From contig NZ_AZFQ01000034.1 in the NCBI RefSeq assembly GCF_001435195.1, positions 22,340-74,102 of the forward strand: a stretch of DNA of 51,763 nucleotides, given 5' to 3'. Source of the DNA: Liquorilactobacillus satsumensis DSM 16230 = JCM 12392 (GTDB taxonomy: Bacteria > Bacillota > Bacilli > Lactobacillales > Lactobacillaceae). The notes beneath the pieces are model-generated. The model had not been told where the DNA came from. It saw only the letters and a program-made list of their open reading frames with translations, and did no database searches. The position numbers were made by a program, and so were the translations under genes. Numbering within the stretch: the stretch's first letter is position 1; each line of letters starts with the position of its first letter. Positions 9,128-17,519 of the stretch are shown here, piece after piece.

Positions 9128-9274
9128 CTAATTATTTTTATGAAGAAGATCTTGCAACTTATCACCAAAACTGTCGATCTTCTTAGAAGCAAACACAGTC
9201 ACACCGATCAAAACGCCCCCCACGATCAATGTACTTGCTACCATAAATTTAAAAATTGCCTTCAAAGCTTCCAC
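9128..9274 (-). CDS. Small membrane protein, 48 aa (unknown function)
   Basis: This gene is easily missed because it is short and starts with GTG. A strong ribosome site AGGGGGA precedes the start. The predicted peptide begins VEALKAIFKFMVASTLIVGG, has one membrane segment from about residue 7 to 29 and a charged amphipathic tail (KKIDSFGDKLQDLLHKNN). The open frame on the opposite strand (9140-9343) has no ribosome site and reads as a shadow. It follows a second tiny gene (9311-9433) with a 36-base gap, so the two are probably cotranscribed. I do not recognise the family. Confidence 0.6.
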   Translation of the reverse strand: MEALKAIFKFMVASTLIVGGVLIGVTVFASKKIDSFGDKLQDLLHKNN

Positions 9275-9310
9275 AATAATTCCCCCTTTTTCCTTAGTAA
9301 CCGCAATTTT

Positions 9311-9433
9311 TTAGTGACCTTTACGTTTGCGCCTTTCACCTAACTCCTTGCTAATTGCTAGCAAAAGTTGTCCGAGAGAAAGAAGCAAAGACAGTTTCGT
9401 CCAAAAACTAATTCGATTACTTGTTCTTTTCAC
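9311..9433 (-). CDS. Small basic hydrophobic peptide, 40 aa (unknown function)
   Basis: A GTG start lies seven bases after GGAGG. The peptide has a basic N-terminus (VKRTSNR), a hydrophobic stretch with LSLLLSLGQLLLAIS at about residues 14-29 and a strongly basic tail ERRKRKGH. A TATAAT-like -10 is present on the minus strand at 9476-9471, so the pair 9311-9433 and 9128-9274 may have its own promoter downstream of the NEAT gene. It could be a membrane-associated peptide, a toxin-like peptide or an accessory of the surface protein. No function can be assigned. Confidence 0.55.
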   Translation of the reverse strand: MKRTSNRISFWTKLSLLLSLGQLLLAISKELGERRKRKGH

Positions 9434-9536
9434 AACTGCGCCTCCATTCTTTCCCCTAAGTTCTATTCTAATTATAGATGAAAGCGATCTCTAATAGCTA
9501 GTAATATGAATTGGAAACACTGCGTATCCTGCTTAA

Positions 9537-10448
9537 TCAGAATTTTTGTTTATTTGTTAACAACGTCCGTACACCGATTGCAAGTCCGCCAACAATTGCT
9601 AAGATAAAAAAAAGTTTCTTTCCGTCTTGTTGATCAGTTTGCTTTGGAGCCTGCCGCTGCTGGGTACTAGTTGAAACTACTTGACTACTGGTTCCCGTCG
9701 AACTTGCTGCAGCCTTCGCTAGCGTACTGGCACTTGTGACTGCAAATGTCTGCGGCGCTTCTTTTTGCGTGCTTTCAGCTTGGGCAACAACCGCATCTTC
9801 CTGCTTGTCAAATACTTTTGCAGCCATCGCAGAACCTAATGTCGCTTTAAAAGTGCTACTACCTGTTGTAGCAAAAACTGTGCTAGTCAACTGACTGCTT
9901 TTTGTACTCTCACTCTCCAGCACAGCTGAAGCTTGACTGCTTTGCATCGTTGAGTCGCTGGTTGGGGCAGTCGTAGTCCTGCTATCAGGGATAATTGCAG
10001 CCGCGGATGATGCCGCAGCAGCCGGTTGTGGCAATTCAGTGGTATCGAAAATCATTAAAAAATGTACGCTTTTTACTTGTCCTGCAACGCTTGTCTGTAG
10101 TTGACCTTCAAGCGGAGCACTGAAATCTTGGACCAAAAAGGAAACCTGCGGCGTGTGTCCCGCTTCAGTCTTCGCTGGTAATTGCAGTTGTTGTCCATTA
10201 ATAGTCAGGCTTGAAAGCACATCTTCTTTGTTTAAATCTAAGGTCACAATATAACGATCCTGGGTAACAACAATTTTTGCATTCCCCGTGAAAAAATTGC
10301 TTGCATCTGAGTGTTGTTTATTGTCAAAATCTTCAATTTGGTAGCTCACTTGCAGTGCTGTTGTTTGGCTTTCAGCTGCTTTGACAAGTGAACCTCCTGA
10401 TAAAAATATAACCATTGTCAGCAGCATTACTGCTATTTTCTTGTTCAT
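9537..10448 (-). CDS. NEAT-domain-like secreted surface protein
   Basis: The protein has a signal peptide (MNKKIAVMLLTMVIFLSGGS, cut likely after KAA). One NEAT-like beta domain follows at about residues 30-140 (LQVSYQIEDFDN, YIVTLDLNKEDVLSSLTING, VHFLMIFDTTELP). Then comes a long Ser/Thr/Ala-rich stalk and a C-terminal membrane helix with a short basic tail. There is no LPXTG sortase motif, so it is probably held by the helix. NEAT domains often bind haem through a YxxxY pair; the matching strand here reads VHFLMIF and lacks those tyrosines, so haem binding is doubtful. The start at 10448 has AAGGATAGG in front; 303 aa. Confidence 0.65.
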   Translation of the reverse strand: MNKKIAVMLLTMVIFLSGGSLVKAAESQTTALQVSYQIEDFDNKQHSDASNFFTGNAKIVVTQDRYIVTLDLNKEDVLSSLTINGQQLQLPAKTEAGHTPQVSFLVQDFSAPLEGQLQTSVAGQVKSVHFLMIFDTTELPQPAAAASSAAAIIPDSRTTTAPTSDSTMQSSQASAVLESESTKSSQLTSTVFATTGSSTFKATLGSAMAAKVFDKQEDAVVAQAESTQKEAPQTFAVTSASTLAKAAASSTGTSSQVVSTSTQQRQAPKQTDQQDGKKLFFILAIVGGLAIGVRTLLTNKQKF

Positions 10449-10574
10449 TTCCCTATCCTTGCTTTGAAGCTCTTTTATTTTTTGTAAAAAACTAACTTTC
10501 AAAAGTATATCATTAACTAGCCGCTGGCACCCTACTAATTTTCAATTTTTCAAAACACATGCAAATAGGCCGCC

Positions 10575-10617
10575 CGCTTTTTTCAACCTGCGCTAATATC
10601 GCAAAGGTGAAAAAGCG
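10575..10617. other. Hairpin downstream of glpF
   Basis: CGCTTTTTTCAACCT (10575-10589) pairs imperfectly with AGGTGAAAAAGCG (10605-10617). It lies beyond the stop of the minus-strand glpF gene and before the NEAT gene. It may terminate the dha-glpF transcript, but it lacks a clear run of T after the stem. Confidence 0.4.
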
Positions 10618-10661
10618 AACGACCCACTCGAATTTTAAAATTACTGCTTAAAAATTAAATT

Positions 10662-11369
10662 CTAAATTAAAACAGCTTCCAATCCTGCTGCCAAAATTCC
10701 TCCTACAAGCGGTCCGAGAAAAGGTACCCAGGCATACGACCAGTTAGGATCGGTTTTATTTGGTACAGGCAAAACTGTATAGGCAAAACGAGGTGCCCAG
10801 TCACGTGCAGGATTAAGCGCAAAACCGGTTGTGCCCCCCAGCGCTTGTCCAACCACTGTAATTAATAATCCCACAATCACAGGTTTTAGCCCCTGCGTAA
10901 AATCACCTAGGTTCAATAAGGTGAAGATAAATGCACAAGTTGCGATCACTTCACTCAGAAAATTAAAAGTTGGATTTTTAATTGCAGGAGCGGTTGCAAA
11001 AATTCCAACCATATTGCCATCTGCAGCAGTTTTCGTGGCTTTAAAATGCGGGTAATACTGAATAATAACGATTACCGCTCCAATAAAAGCACCTAAAAAC
11101 TGACCCAGCAGGTATGGAAAAACTGCATTCCAAGGGAAAAAGCCAAAGACTGCAAAGCCAATTGTGACTGCAGGATTTAAGTGCCCTTGCGAACCAAAGT
11201 GACCAGCAACGTAAACACCAAAAGTAACTGCCATACCCCAAGCCAGTGAGATAAACATCCAATTCTGTGCATGCGCATATGTCTTCTTCAAGTTAACTCC
11301 AGCGCCACAACCAACACCAAAAATTATTAAAACTGCTGTCCCCAGCAATTCTCCCCAAAAACCTTCCAT
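10662..11369 (-). CDS. glpF: Glycerol uptake facilitator (aquaglyceroporin)
   Basis: This MIP-family channel has six membrane helices and two half-helix signatures, NPAVT (in GHLNPAVTIGF) and NPARD (in FALNPARDWAPR). The aspartate in NPARD marks glycerol-conducting members rather than pure water channels. At 235 aa it is normal. It begins 13 bases after dhaM and is the last gene of a dhaK-dhaL-dhaM-glpF operon. It likely brings in glycerol or dihydroxyacetone for the kinase complex. No glycerol dehydrogenase or glpK gene is in the window, so free dihydroxyacetone may be the direct substrate. Confidence 0.92.
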   Translation of the reverse strand: MEGFWGELLGTAVLIIFGVGCGAGVNLKKTYAHAQNWMFISLAWGMAVTFGVYVAGHFGSQGHLNPAVTIGFAVFGFFPWNAVFPYLLGQFLGAFIGAVIVIIQYYPHFKATKTAADGNMVGIFATAPAIKNPTFNFLSEVIATCAFIFTLLNLGDFTQGLKPVIVGLLITVVGQALGGTTGFALNPARDWAPRFAYTVLPVPNKTDPNWSYAWVPFLGPLVGGILAAGLEAVLI

Positions 11370-11382
11370 ATCGCCATCCTCC

Positions 11383-11757
11383 TTATTTGATCTTCAAAGG
11401 TGCCAACTGCTTTTCAATCTCTGTCAACGGTACATCCGCCTGCAAGAGAGTGGCAGCTGTATACGCCCCTTCAAGCAGCGCCGTATCATACAGGTGAACC
11501 TTTTTATCAGACATTTCGATTGCAAGTTCGAGGTTCATCTTCGCACTACCAAGGTCATAGAATGCCAGTAACTCAGCTGCCTCATTTTGCTCGAAAGCAG
11601 TCACAATCTTCGTGGCACTTGTTCCAACTTCTCCTGCGTCAGTGCCGCCTGCAAACGTAAGCGCAACGTCCGCGGCAACTTGTTCCAGCAAGCGTGGAAT
11701 CCCAGCCGCTATTTCTGGTACATGAGAAACAATTACGATTCCGATCTTTTTGGTCAT
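11383..11757 (-). CDS. dhaM: PTS-dependent dihydroxyacetone kinase, phosphotransferase subunit
   Basis: DhaM has the mannose-family EIIA fold and passes phosphate from HPr to the ADP held by DhaL. The phospho-acceptor is H12 in IVIVSHVPEIAAG, and the conserved GGTDAGEVGTSA loop follows. At 124 aa it is the short single-domain form typical of Firmicutes, without the HPr and EI-like domains of E. coli DhaM. It overlaps dhaL by four bases, which implies coupled translation. Confidence 0.92.
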   Translation of the reverse strand: MTKKIGIVIVSHVPEIAAGIPRLLEQVAADVALTFAGGTDAGEVGTSATKIVTAFEQNEAAELLAFYDLGSAKMNLELAIEMSDKKVHLYDTALLEGAYTAATLLQADVPLTEIEKQLAPLKIK

Positions 11758-12338
11758 TTTACACCTCCTGCTGCGATAAAGGTCTCAAACAGATACCCGC
11801 TCGACATCGCCCCTGGATCAAGATGACCCACCGAACGTTCTCCCAAATATGATGCTCTTCCTTTACGCGCAATCATTTCTTTTGTACTTGCAACTGCCTG
11901 CTTAATTTGTTCAGTTCCAAAGCTCCCGTCAGTAAGTGCCTTTACAGTTGGGGCCCAGACGTCAACCATTGTCTTGTCGCCTTCTTTGGCCCCGCCGCGT
12001 TTCTTAATTCCCTCTAACGCAGCTGCAAACAAGATAGCCGGTTCTTGTGATTCGTCACATTTTTTCGCCATTTCTAAAAAAGCCGTTCCATATAAAGGCC
12101 CAGAAGCTCCACCCACTTTGCTAATCAATGCCATTGCAATCGTTCTTAGTGTTTCTTTTAGCGTTGGATCCTTGAGTTTAGCCAAACTGTCTTTAACGCC
12201 ATCGACGCCGCGTTTCATATTGTTACCATGGTCGCCGTCACCGATCGGAGTATCTAACTCACTTAAGTACGCTTTTTCCTGATCAATTTGAGCATAAAAA
12301 AGTTCCATCCATTTTTTCGTTAATTCAACTGTCAGCAT
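11754..12338 (-). CDS. dhaL: Dihydroxyacetone kinase subunit DhaL (ADP-binding)
   Basis: DhaL carries a permanently bound ADP that is rephosphorylated by DhaM and donates phosphate to dihydroxyacetone on DhaK. The magnesium-binding aspartates are in DTPIGDGDHGNNM (D29, D34, D36). The glycine-rich loop GGASGPLYGTAF and the C-terminal GHLDPGAMS motif are present. At 194 aa it is full length. It sits between dhaK and dhaM in the operon. Confidence 0.93.
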   Translation of the reverse strand: MLTVELTKKWMELFYAQIDQEKAYLSELDTPIGDGDHGNNMKRGVDGVKDSLAKLKDPTLKETLRTIAMALISKVGGASGPLYGTAFLEMAKKCDESQEPAILFAAALEGIKKRGGAKEGDKTMVDVWAPTVKALTDGSFGTEQIKQAVASTKEMIARKGRASYLGERSVGHLDPGAMSSGYLFETFIAAGGVK

Positions 12339-12365
12339 TCCTGCTTCCTCCTTTGCCTACTACGT

Positions 12366-13361
12366 TTACCAAGCAACAGTTGCAACTGGATAATTCAGAT
12401 ATTCAAGCCACTTTTGCTCTGCTAATTCAAAAATAGTCAGCGAAATCCCTGCCATATCAATTGACGTCATGTAATTTCCAACCTTGGTAAAGACCGGCGT
12501 AATGTTTTTTTCAGCTAATTTATTTAAAACATCATGGCTGAAAATATATTGTTCCATCAAAGGTGTTGCGCCCATCCCATTTATCAAAAGTGCGTACTGA
12601 TGGGTTGCATCCAAATGCTGAACTTCATCGATTTTAGAAAGCAGTTCAGCCACCAACTCCTTGGAAGGCTTGATCTTTTCACGTCGATATCCAGGTTCAC
12701 TATGAATTCCAACCCCATATTCAATCTCATCGTCTGCTAACTCAAAACCAGGCTTCCCCACTTCCGGAACAGTTGCCGCAGATAATGCAACCGCAATTGT
12801 ACTAATATGGGGCAAAGCTTTTTTAGCCAGCGTCTCAAGTTCGTCCAGGCTTGCACCTTGATCTGCTGCAGCTCCTAGCAGCTTATGCATAAGTACAGTG
12901 CCAGCAACTCCTCTTTTTCCTTGTGTATATAAGCTGTTTTCAACGGCAATATCATCATCAACAATGATCTCTTTGACCGCAATTCCATCCATTTCGGCCA
13001 TATCACGTGCCATTTCAAAATTCATAACATCCCCAGAGTAATTCTTGATTACCAGAAAAACTCCTTTACCCTGATTAACCGCTTTAATTGCTGCATAAAT
13101 CTGATCTGGAGTTGGTGAGGTAAAGACCTGCCCACAAACTGCCGCACTCAACATGCCTTTGCCTACAAAACCTGCATGTGTCGGTTCATGTCCGCTGCCA
13201 CCGCCACTAACGAGTCCAACTTTTCCCTTCATTGATGCTTGGTCACTGCGAACCACTGCTTCTGTTTCCGGAATCTGCTTCAAATACTCTGGATACGAGC
13301 GTACAAGCCCATCGACCATCTCAGGAACAACGTCTTGTGGACTGTTGATAATTTTTTTCAT
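12366..13361 (-). CDS. dhaK: Dihydroxyacetone kinase subunit DhaK
   Basis: DhaK binds dihydroxyacetone covalently through a histidine and receives phosphate from DhaL. The substrate-binding loop is GGGSGHEPTHAGFVG (about 53-67), and the hemiaminal histidine is H220 in GVGIHSEPGY. I chose the ATG at 13361 (331 aa); a GTG three codons upstream leaves only three bases after AAGGAG, too close. It is the first gene of the dhaKLM-glpF operon. A near-consensus cre box lies about 40 bases upstream, so CcpA repression on good sugars is likely. Confidence 0.93.
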   Translation of the reverse strand: MKKIINSPQDVVPEMVDGLVRSYPEYLKQIPETEAVVRSDQASMKGKVGLVSGGGSGHEPTHAGFVGKGMLSAAVCGQVFTSPTPDQIYAAIKAVNQGKGVFLVIKNYSGDVMNFEMARDMAEMDGIAVKEIIVDDDIAVENSLYTQGKRGVAGTVLMHKLLGAAADQGASLDELETLAKKALPHISTIAVALSAATVPEVGKPGFELADDEIEYGVGIHSEPGYRREKIKPSKELVAELLSKIDEVQHLDATHQYALLINGMGATPLMEQYIFSHDVLNKLAEKNITPVFTKVGNYMTSIDMAGISLTIFELAEQKWLEYLNYPVATVAW

Positions 13362-13401
13362 TTCCTTCACTACTCCTTCTAAATAAACTTGAGCCCGTAA
13401 A

Positions 13402-13415
13402 AGTATACGCTTACA
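13402..13415 (-). promoter_or_regulatory. cre box (CcpA site) upstream of dhaK
   Basis: On the minus strand TGTAAGCGTATACT matches 13 of 14 positions of the consensus TGWAARCGYTWNCW. It sits between menG and dhaK, close to the dhaK start, which suits carbon catabolite repression of the operon. Confidence 0.65.
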
Positions 13416-13512
13416 AAGAATGCTATCTAAAACATCCTTCCATCTAAATTTTTACCATAAACAGCCCCAATAAAACAGTAAAATGACTCACTATCATGTC
13501 AATTTTTTACCT

Positions 13513-14235
13513 TTAATGCACCTTATATCCAATGTGTAAAGCGCCTGCGCCTAAATTAAAAAGTTCGTATTCAACATTCTGTGCCCCAGCAGCAATAAAC
13601 ATTGCTTTCAACTGCTGCGGCGTTGCAAAACCGATTGCTGTTTTGTGCAAATAGTTATAATCACTGCAATTATTTCCTTTAAGTCTGGCAATCAGTGGAA
13701 CCAGCTGCAGATACCCCTTCCAACCAAGCGTCACAATTGGATTAGTCGGATGTGATGTCTCTAGACAAGCAATCATCGCCCCAGGTTTCGCAACTCTGAC
13801 CATTTCACGCAGAACCTGATTAGCATCCGGCACATTGCGTAACCCAAAACCAATTGTTACTACGTCAAAGTAATTATCCGGATAATTTAATTTCATGACG
13901 TTTCCCTGTACTAAAGTTACTTGTTTTTCCAACTGTGCCGCTCGTATCTTTTTTTTTGCAATTTTAAGCATTTCAGCACTAAAATCAATGCCGGTCACAT
14001 GACCTTCTTTATCCGCAGCTTGCGCTAACAACGTAGTCCACGCACCCGTCCCGCAACACAAGTCCAGTGCCTGTGCTCCAGCTTTGATTGCCATCTTTTT
14101 CATTGTTTTTTCGCGCCATCTTTTTTGGGTCCCTAAACTGATCCAATCGTTCATCAGATCATACTGGGGCGCTACTCGATCAAACAGTGAATTTACTTGT
14201 TTTTCGGGTGTTTTATTTGTCAAAACCAATTGCAA
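13513..14235 (-). CDS. menG: Demethylmenaquinone methyltransferase
   Basis: MenG/UbiE adds the last methyl group to demethylmenaquinone using S-adenosylmethionine. The SAM motif LDLCCGTGAWTTLLA, GIDFSAEML and the UbiE signature TIGFGLRNVPD are clear, as is the early FDRVAPQYDLMNDWISLG. The start is not ATG: several TTG codons lie in frame, and TTG at 14235, six bases after AAAGG, has the best spacing. Starts at 14241 or 14223 are possible. No other men genes lie nearby; in lactic bacteria lone menG often survives where menaquinone is salvaged or made from precursors. Confidence 0.88.
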   Translation of the reverse strand: MQLVLTNKTPEKQVNSLFDRVAPQYDLMNDWISLGTQKRWREKTMKKMAIKAGAQALDLCCGTGAWTTLLAQAADKEGHVTGIDFSAEMLKIAKKKIRAAQLEKQVTLVQGNVMKLNYPDNYFDVVTIGFGLRNVPDANQVLREMVRVAKPGAMIACLETSHPTNPIVTLGWKGYLQLVPLIARLKGNNCSDYNYLHKTAIGFATPQQLKAMFIAAGAQNVEYELFNLGAGALHIGYKVH

Positions 14236-14428
14236 AACCAACCTTTCTGTATGCTCATTGTGCTACTTTCCTGATGATGAGTGACGTTCAACAAAGTCCG
14301 CTTGCTTTATTGTACACCGAAGCAAGTCAATACCAAGACAAAGACTGGCAATAGACCTTTACATGCTTGTCTAAGCAGACTAAAATAAACTGAATGTTTT
14401 TAATGCTTAGATGCCTTCATGTCTTAAT

Positions 14429-14468
14429 TTACTCAAATAAAAATCAGTCTAAATTATTATTTGAGTAA
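14429..14468. other. 12-bp inverted repeat upstream of the flippase
   Basis: TTACTCAAATAA (14429-14440) and TTATTTGAGTAA (14457-14468) are perfectly inverted with 16 bases between them. It lies 65 bases before the flippase start in a 290-base gap with no gene. It could be an operator or an RNA hairpin in the leader. A second small pair, CTTGCTT/AAGCAAG, is at 14301-14326. Confidence 0.5.
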
Positions 14469-14533
14469 CACAAGTTTTCTAAGAAAAGCGATCTTGAAAT
14501 TAAAAATAAAAATTAAAAAACAGGTGTAATTTA

Positions 14534-16120
14534 GTGAACAAAAAAATTTTGTCAGGTTCCTTTTGGCTTTCATTTGGAAGTACTTTTTCCAAAGCATTAG
14601 GAGTCATTTATTTAATTCCGTGGTTATCCATGATGGGATCGGAACATAATATTAATGCAGCGCAAGCACTTTTTAACTCTACTTATAATATCTATGCAAT
14701 TTTTTTATCGCTAGGAATGGCTGGTTTTCCTTCAGCTATTGCACGGCGAGTTGCCATGTACAATGGTAATCAAGAATTTGAAAATAGCAAAAAAATATTC
14801 AGGCTTGGACTCATTTTGATGGGTTTTTCAGGCTTTATTTTTGCAATCAGCTTGTACGCCAGTGCCCCTTTCTTTGCAAGAAATAGCCCCGTTGTTTCCC
14901 AACAAGCTTCAATTACCGCCATCAGAAGTATGACACCGGCCATCGCTATTTTGCCGTCAATGAGTGTCTTGCGCGGATGGTTTCAGGGCAATCAAGATCT
15001 GAAACCCTTTGGAATTTCACAGTTATGGGAACAACTCTTGCGCGTAATTTTCATTTTATCGTCTACTTATATTTTAATTTATAAGTTTCAAGTCGGTTAC
15101 GTTGTAGCAGTCTATTTTAGTGTTTTCGCTGCGTTTATCGGCGCGCTTGCCAGTTACACATACTTGATTTGGCATTTCCACAAAATGCTGCCTAATTACC
15201 GTGAATTACAGAGAAACAGTAAAAAAGCTAATCTGCATAATCTGAAAAAAATTTTATTGCTGATCGCTTATGAATCAATTCCTTTTGTGGTTGTGGGCGC
15301 CGGAATCAATCTTTGCCAAACAATCGATCAGCTTTTCTTCAAACAAATTTTACAAAATTTATTAAACTTTTCCGCCGAGTATACGCAAAATATGTATACA
15401 GCTTTTTCTGCCAATCCGGCAAAAATCACCGCACTGGTGATCGCATTAGCGACCGCTGTAGCCGAAAGCAGCTTACCTTTACTAGCTGCTAAAAACTCAA
15501 TAAACGATAAAAAAGGGGTGCAAAAACTTTTATCTGAAAATCTCAATTATTTATTTTTTATTCTTTTACCGATCACAATTGTTCTAAGCACGCTGTCACC
15601 AGAAATTAATGGTTTGTTTTACTTTTTCAGTAATCAAGGAGCTGCTTTCCTATTTTTTAATATCTGGCAAAGCGTTTTTATGGCGATTGCAATTAATGGC
15701 TTAACACTCCTACAGGCCCTGCATTATAGTAAAAAGGCAATGACATATCTACTAAGCGGTTTATTAGTGAAAATAATTTTGCAATTTCCGTTAGTTTACT
15801 GGCTGCAAGGGATGGGAGCAATTATTGCTACTGCAGTTGCTTTTTTGATGATTTGCCTGCTTACTTACCACAAACTTGGAAAACAATTTATTATTCATTT
15901 TTCTGCTTTATTTTCAATTTGCTTGTTTAACTTGGCATTCTTCTTCGGAGTCGTTTTTATTAAGTTGGGAAGTATGCATTTTTACATTCCTGACACCAAG
16001 TTAACCGCTTTTCTTTATGCTTGTGGCTTTAGCTGTCTTACGCTTCTAGCATACCTATTCTTCTCTAAAAAAATAGGCCTTACGGAAAAAGTTTTTAAGA
16101 CCAACAAAACTGCGAACTAA
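14534..16120 (+). CDS. Polysaccharide / lipid-linked oligosaccharide flippase (MATE-like, SpoVB/MurJ-type)
   Basis: This 528 aa protein has about 14 hydrophobic helices. Its N-terminus (SFWLSFGSTFSKALGVIYLIPW) and the GMAGFPSAIARRVA and MSVLRGWFQGNQDLKPFGISQLWEQL regions match the MOP/MATE exporter superfamily of polysaccharide transporters such as SpoVB and YtgP. In Firmicutes this branch moves lipid II or wall polysaccharide precursors across the membrane. The start is GTG with AGGTG seven bases upstream. It stands alone with no sugar-transferase genes beside it, so a cell-wall role is more likely than capsule export, but this is inference. Confidence 0.8.
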   Translation: MNKKILSGSFWLSFGSTFSKALGVIYLIPWLSMMGSEHNINAAQALFNSTYNIYAIFLSLGMAGFPSAIARRVAMYNGNQEFENSKKIFRLGLILMGFSGFIFAISLYASAPFFARNSPVVSQQASITAIRSMTPAIAILPSMSVLRGWFQGNQDLKPFGISQLWEQLLRVIFILSSTYILIYKFQVGYVVAVYFSVFAAFIGALASYTYLIWHFHKMLPNYRELQRNSKKANLHNLKKILLLIAYESIPFVVVGAGINLCQTIDQLFFKQILQNLLNFSAEYTQNMYTAFSANPAKITALVIALATAVAESSLPLLAAKNSINDKKGVQKLLSENLNYLFFILLPITIVLSTLSPEINGLFYFFSNQGAAFLFFNIWQSVFMAIAINGLTLLQALHYSKKAMTYLLSGLLVKIILQFPLVYWLQGMGAIIATAVAFLMICLLTYHKLGKQFIIHFSALFSICLFNLAFFFGVVFIKLGSMHFYIPDTKLTAFLYACGFSCLTLLAYLFFSKKIGLTEKVFKTNKTAN

Positions 16121-16326
16121 TTCAGCATTTATTTTTGAAACCAGCTTAAGTAGCTCTTTAAAAGTATTGCTTATCGATGACGGTGCTAAAATTTTCCTAA
16201 CAGATAATTTAAAAATAAATTACACCCATAAATTCCGTGTTTTAAGTGTTACTGGCTGATTCACTTCTTTTAACATAGACCAACTTAACGCAATTCACCA
16301 TTTTTACCACTCTTTTAGCATGACTA

Positions 16327-16367
16327 CTAAAAAGGAAGCTTCTAGTATATTTCGCTAGCAGCTTCCT
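16327..16367 (-). terminator. Terminator after lacD1
   Basis: AAGGAAGCTTCTAG (16332-16345) pairs almost perfectly with 16354-16367 across an eight-base loop. On the minus strand the stem is followed by TTTTTAG, so it ends the lacD1 transcript. The rest of 16121-16514 is AT-rich, and I see no gene in it. Confidence 0.75.
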
Positions 16368-16514
16368 TACTTAACGATCATTCAATATTTTCCCAAATTT
16401 AGCTTAAAACCTAAATTGTCTAAACACTAACACCCTTCAAAAACTCTGTACTTCTTATAAAACTGTATTGTAAAAATCGAACCTCATTATTTCGCATTTT
16501 ATATTTTTTAAATT

Positions 16515-17501
16515 TTATAGCTTAATCTTGTCAAATAAAGGTGTTGCGTTACTTTTTAAAACTTCATTTAATTCTTCTATATTCTGCTTTCCTTCACTTT
16601 GCAACCATTGCTTTCCAGCATTCTCACCGCCTTGTGCGAATGCTTCAATTGCCCCCTTCCAAGTTGCCCTTCCACATAAGACACCGTTAAAATTCGAACC
16701 AGCATTAGCCGCAAATTTCAAAGTCTTTTGAAATAATTGTGCACTGACACCCGCACTTAGAAAAATAAATGGGACTTTTCCAGCTGCTACTGCTTGTTTT
16801 TTAAAATAGGAAGCAGCGACTTCAGCAGTATAAACAGGAGTATTGGTATCATTATAACCAGCTACAAACTCCATGTTTACCGGAACTTCAACTTTTAGCA
16901 CATCTACTTGATAACGGCTGTTAGCAAACTCCTTAACCATTTCAATTACTTTATGCGGTTTAATTCGTGCATATTCACTACTCTTAGTATCACTGATATT
17001 TGCATCATATGACATCAGTTCTAAGAAAAAGGGTAATCCGGCATTAGCAGTTTCAGCCCCAATTCGTTCAACAAAGGCACGTTTTTTACGATTAATTTTT
17101 TCTTCCTCATCCACATCATAGTACAGCATAAATTTAATTGCATCGGCTCCTGCCTCCTTCAAACGCAAAGCTGACCACTCAGCTAACAAATCTGGCATCC
17201 TACCAGGTGTCGTTGTATCATACCCTGTTTTTTCATAGGCTATAAGCAATCCAGCATTAGCGGCACGCACTTTTGAAGCTGGTAATCCGTATTCTGGATC
17301 AAGCAAAATTGCCGAAGCATACGGAGTTAATTCACTTGAAATTAATTTCTTGAATTCAGTAATATCCAGCTTTCTATTTTCTTTGCTTGCTGCAGCAGCC
17401 AGCATCTTTTTTAAAGAACCTCGTTGGTCGATTGCTACAGCAGCGATTATCCCATCATCATTAACTATTTTCTTTAAACATTCTTTTTTAGTTTCATTCA
17501 T
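16515..17501 (-). CDS. lacD: Tagatose 1,6-diphosphate aldolase (copy 1)
   Basis: LacD splits tagatose-1,6-bisphosphate to dihydroxyacetone phosphate and glyceraldehyde-3-phosphate and can also act on fructose-1,6-bisphosphate. It is a class I aldolase; the Schiff-base lysine is in VDVLKVEVPVNM (K203), with IKFMLYYDVDE and LLDPEYGLPA also typical. At 328 aa it is full length. It is the last gene of a module with a fructose-family PTS and a 1-phosphofructokinase-like kinase, a context that suggests breakdown of tagatose through tagatose-1-phosphate. A diverged second copy lies at 24435-25415. Confidence 0.92.
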   Translation of the reverse strand: MNETKKECLKKIVNDDGIIAAVAIDQRGSLKKMLAAAASKENRKLDITEFKKLISSELTPYASAILLDPEYGLPASKVRAANAGLLIAYEKTGYDTTTPGRMPDLLAEWSALRLKEAGADAIKFMLYYDVDEEEKINRKKRAFVERIGAETANAGLPFFLELMSYDANISDTKSSEYARIKPHKVIEMVKEFANSRYQVDVLKVEVPVNMEFVAGYNDTNTPVYTAEVAASYFKKQAVAAGKVPFIFLSAGVSAQLFQKTLKFAANAGSNFNGVLCGRATWKGAIEAFAQGGENAGKQWLQSEGKQNIEELNEVLKSNATPLFDKIKL

Positions 17502-17519
17502 TTTTATTTTCCCCTCTTC

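Noticed and set aside
9140-9343. Plus-strand ORF of 67 codons
   Set aside because: It has no ribosome site and an odd composition, and it overlaps better-supported tiny genes on the minus strand.
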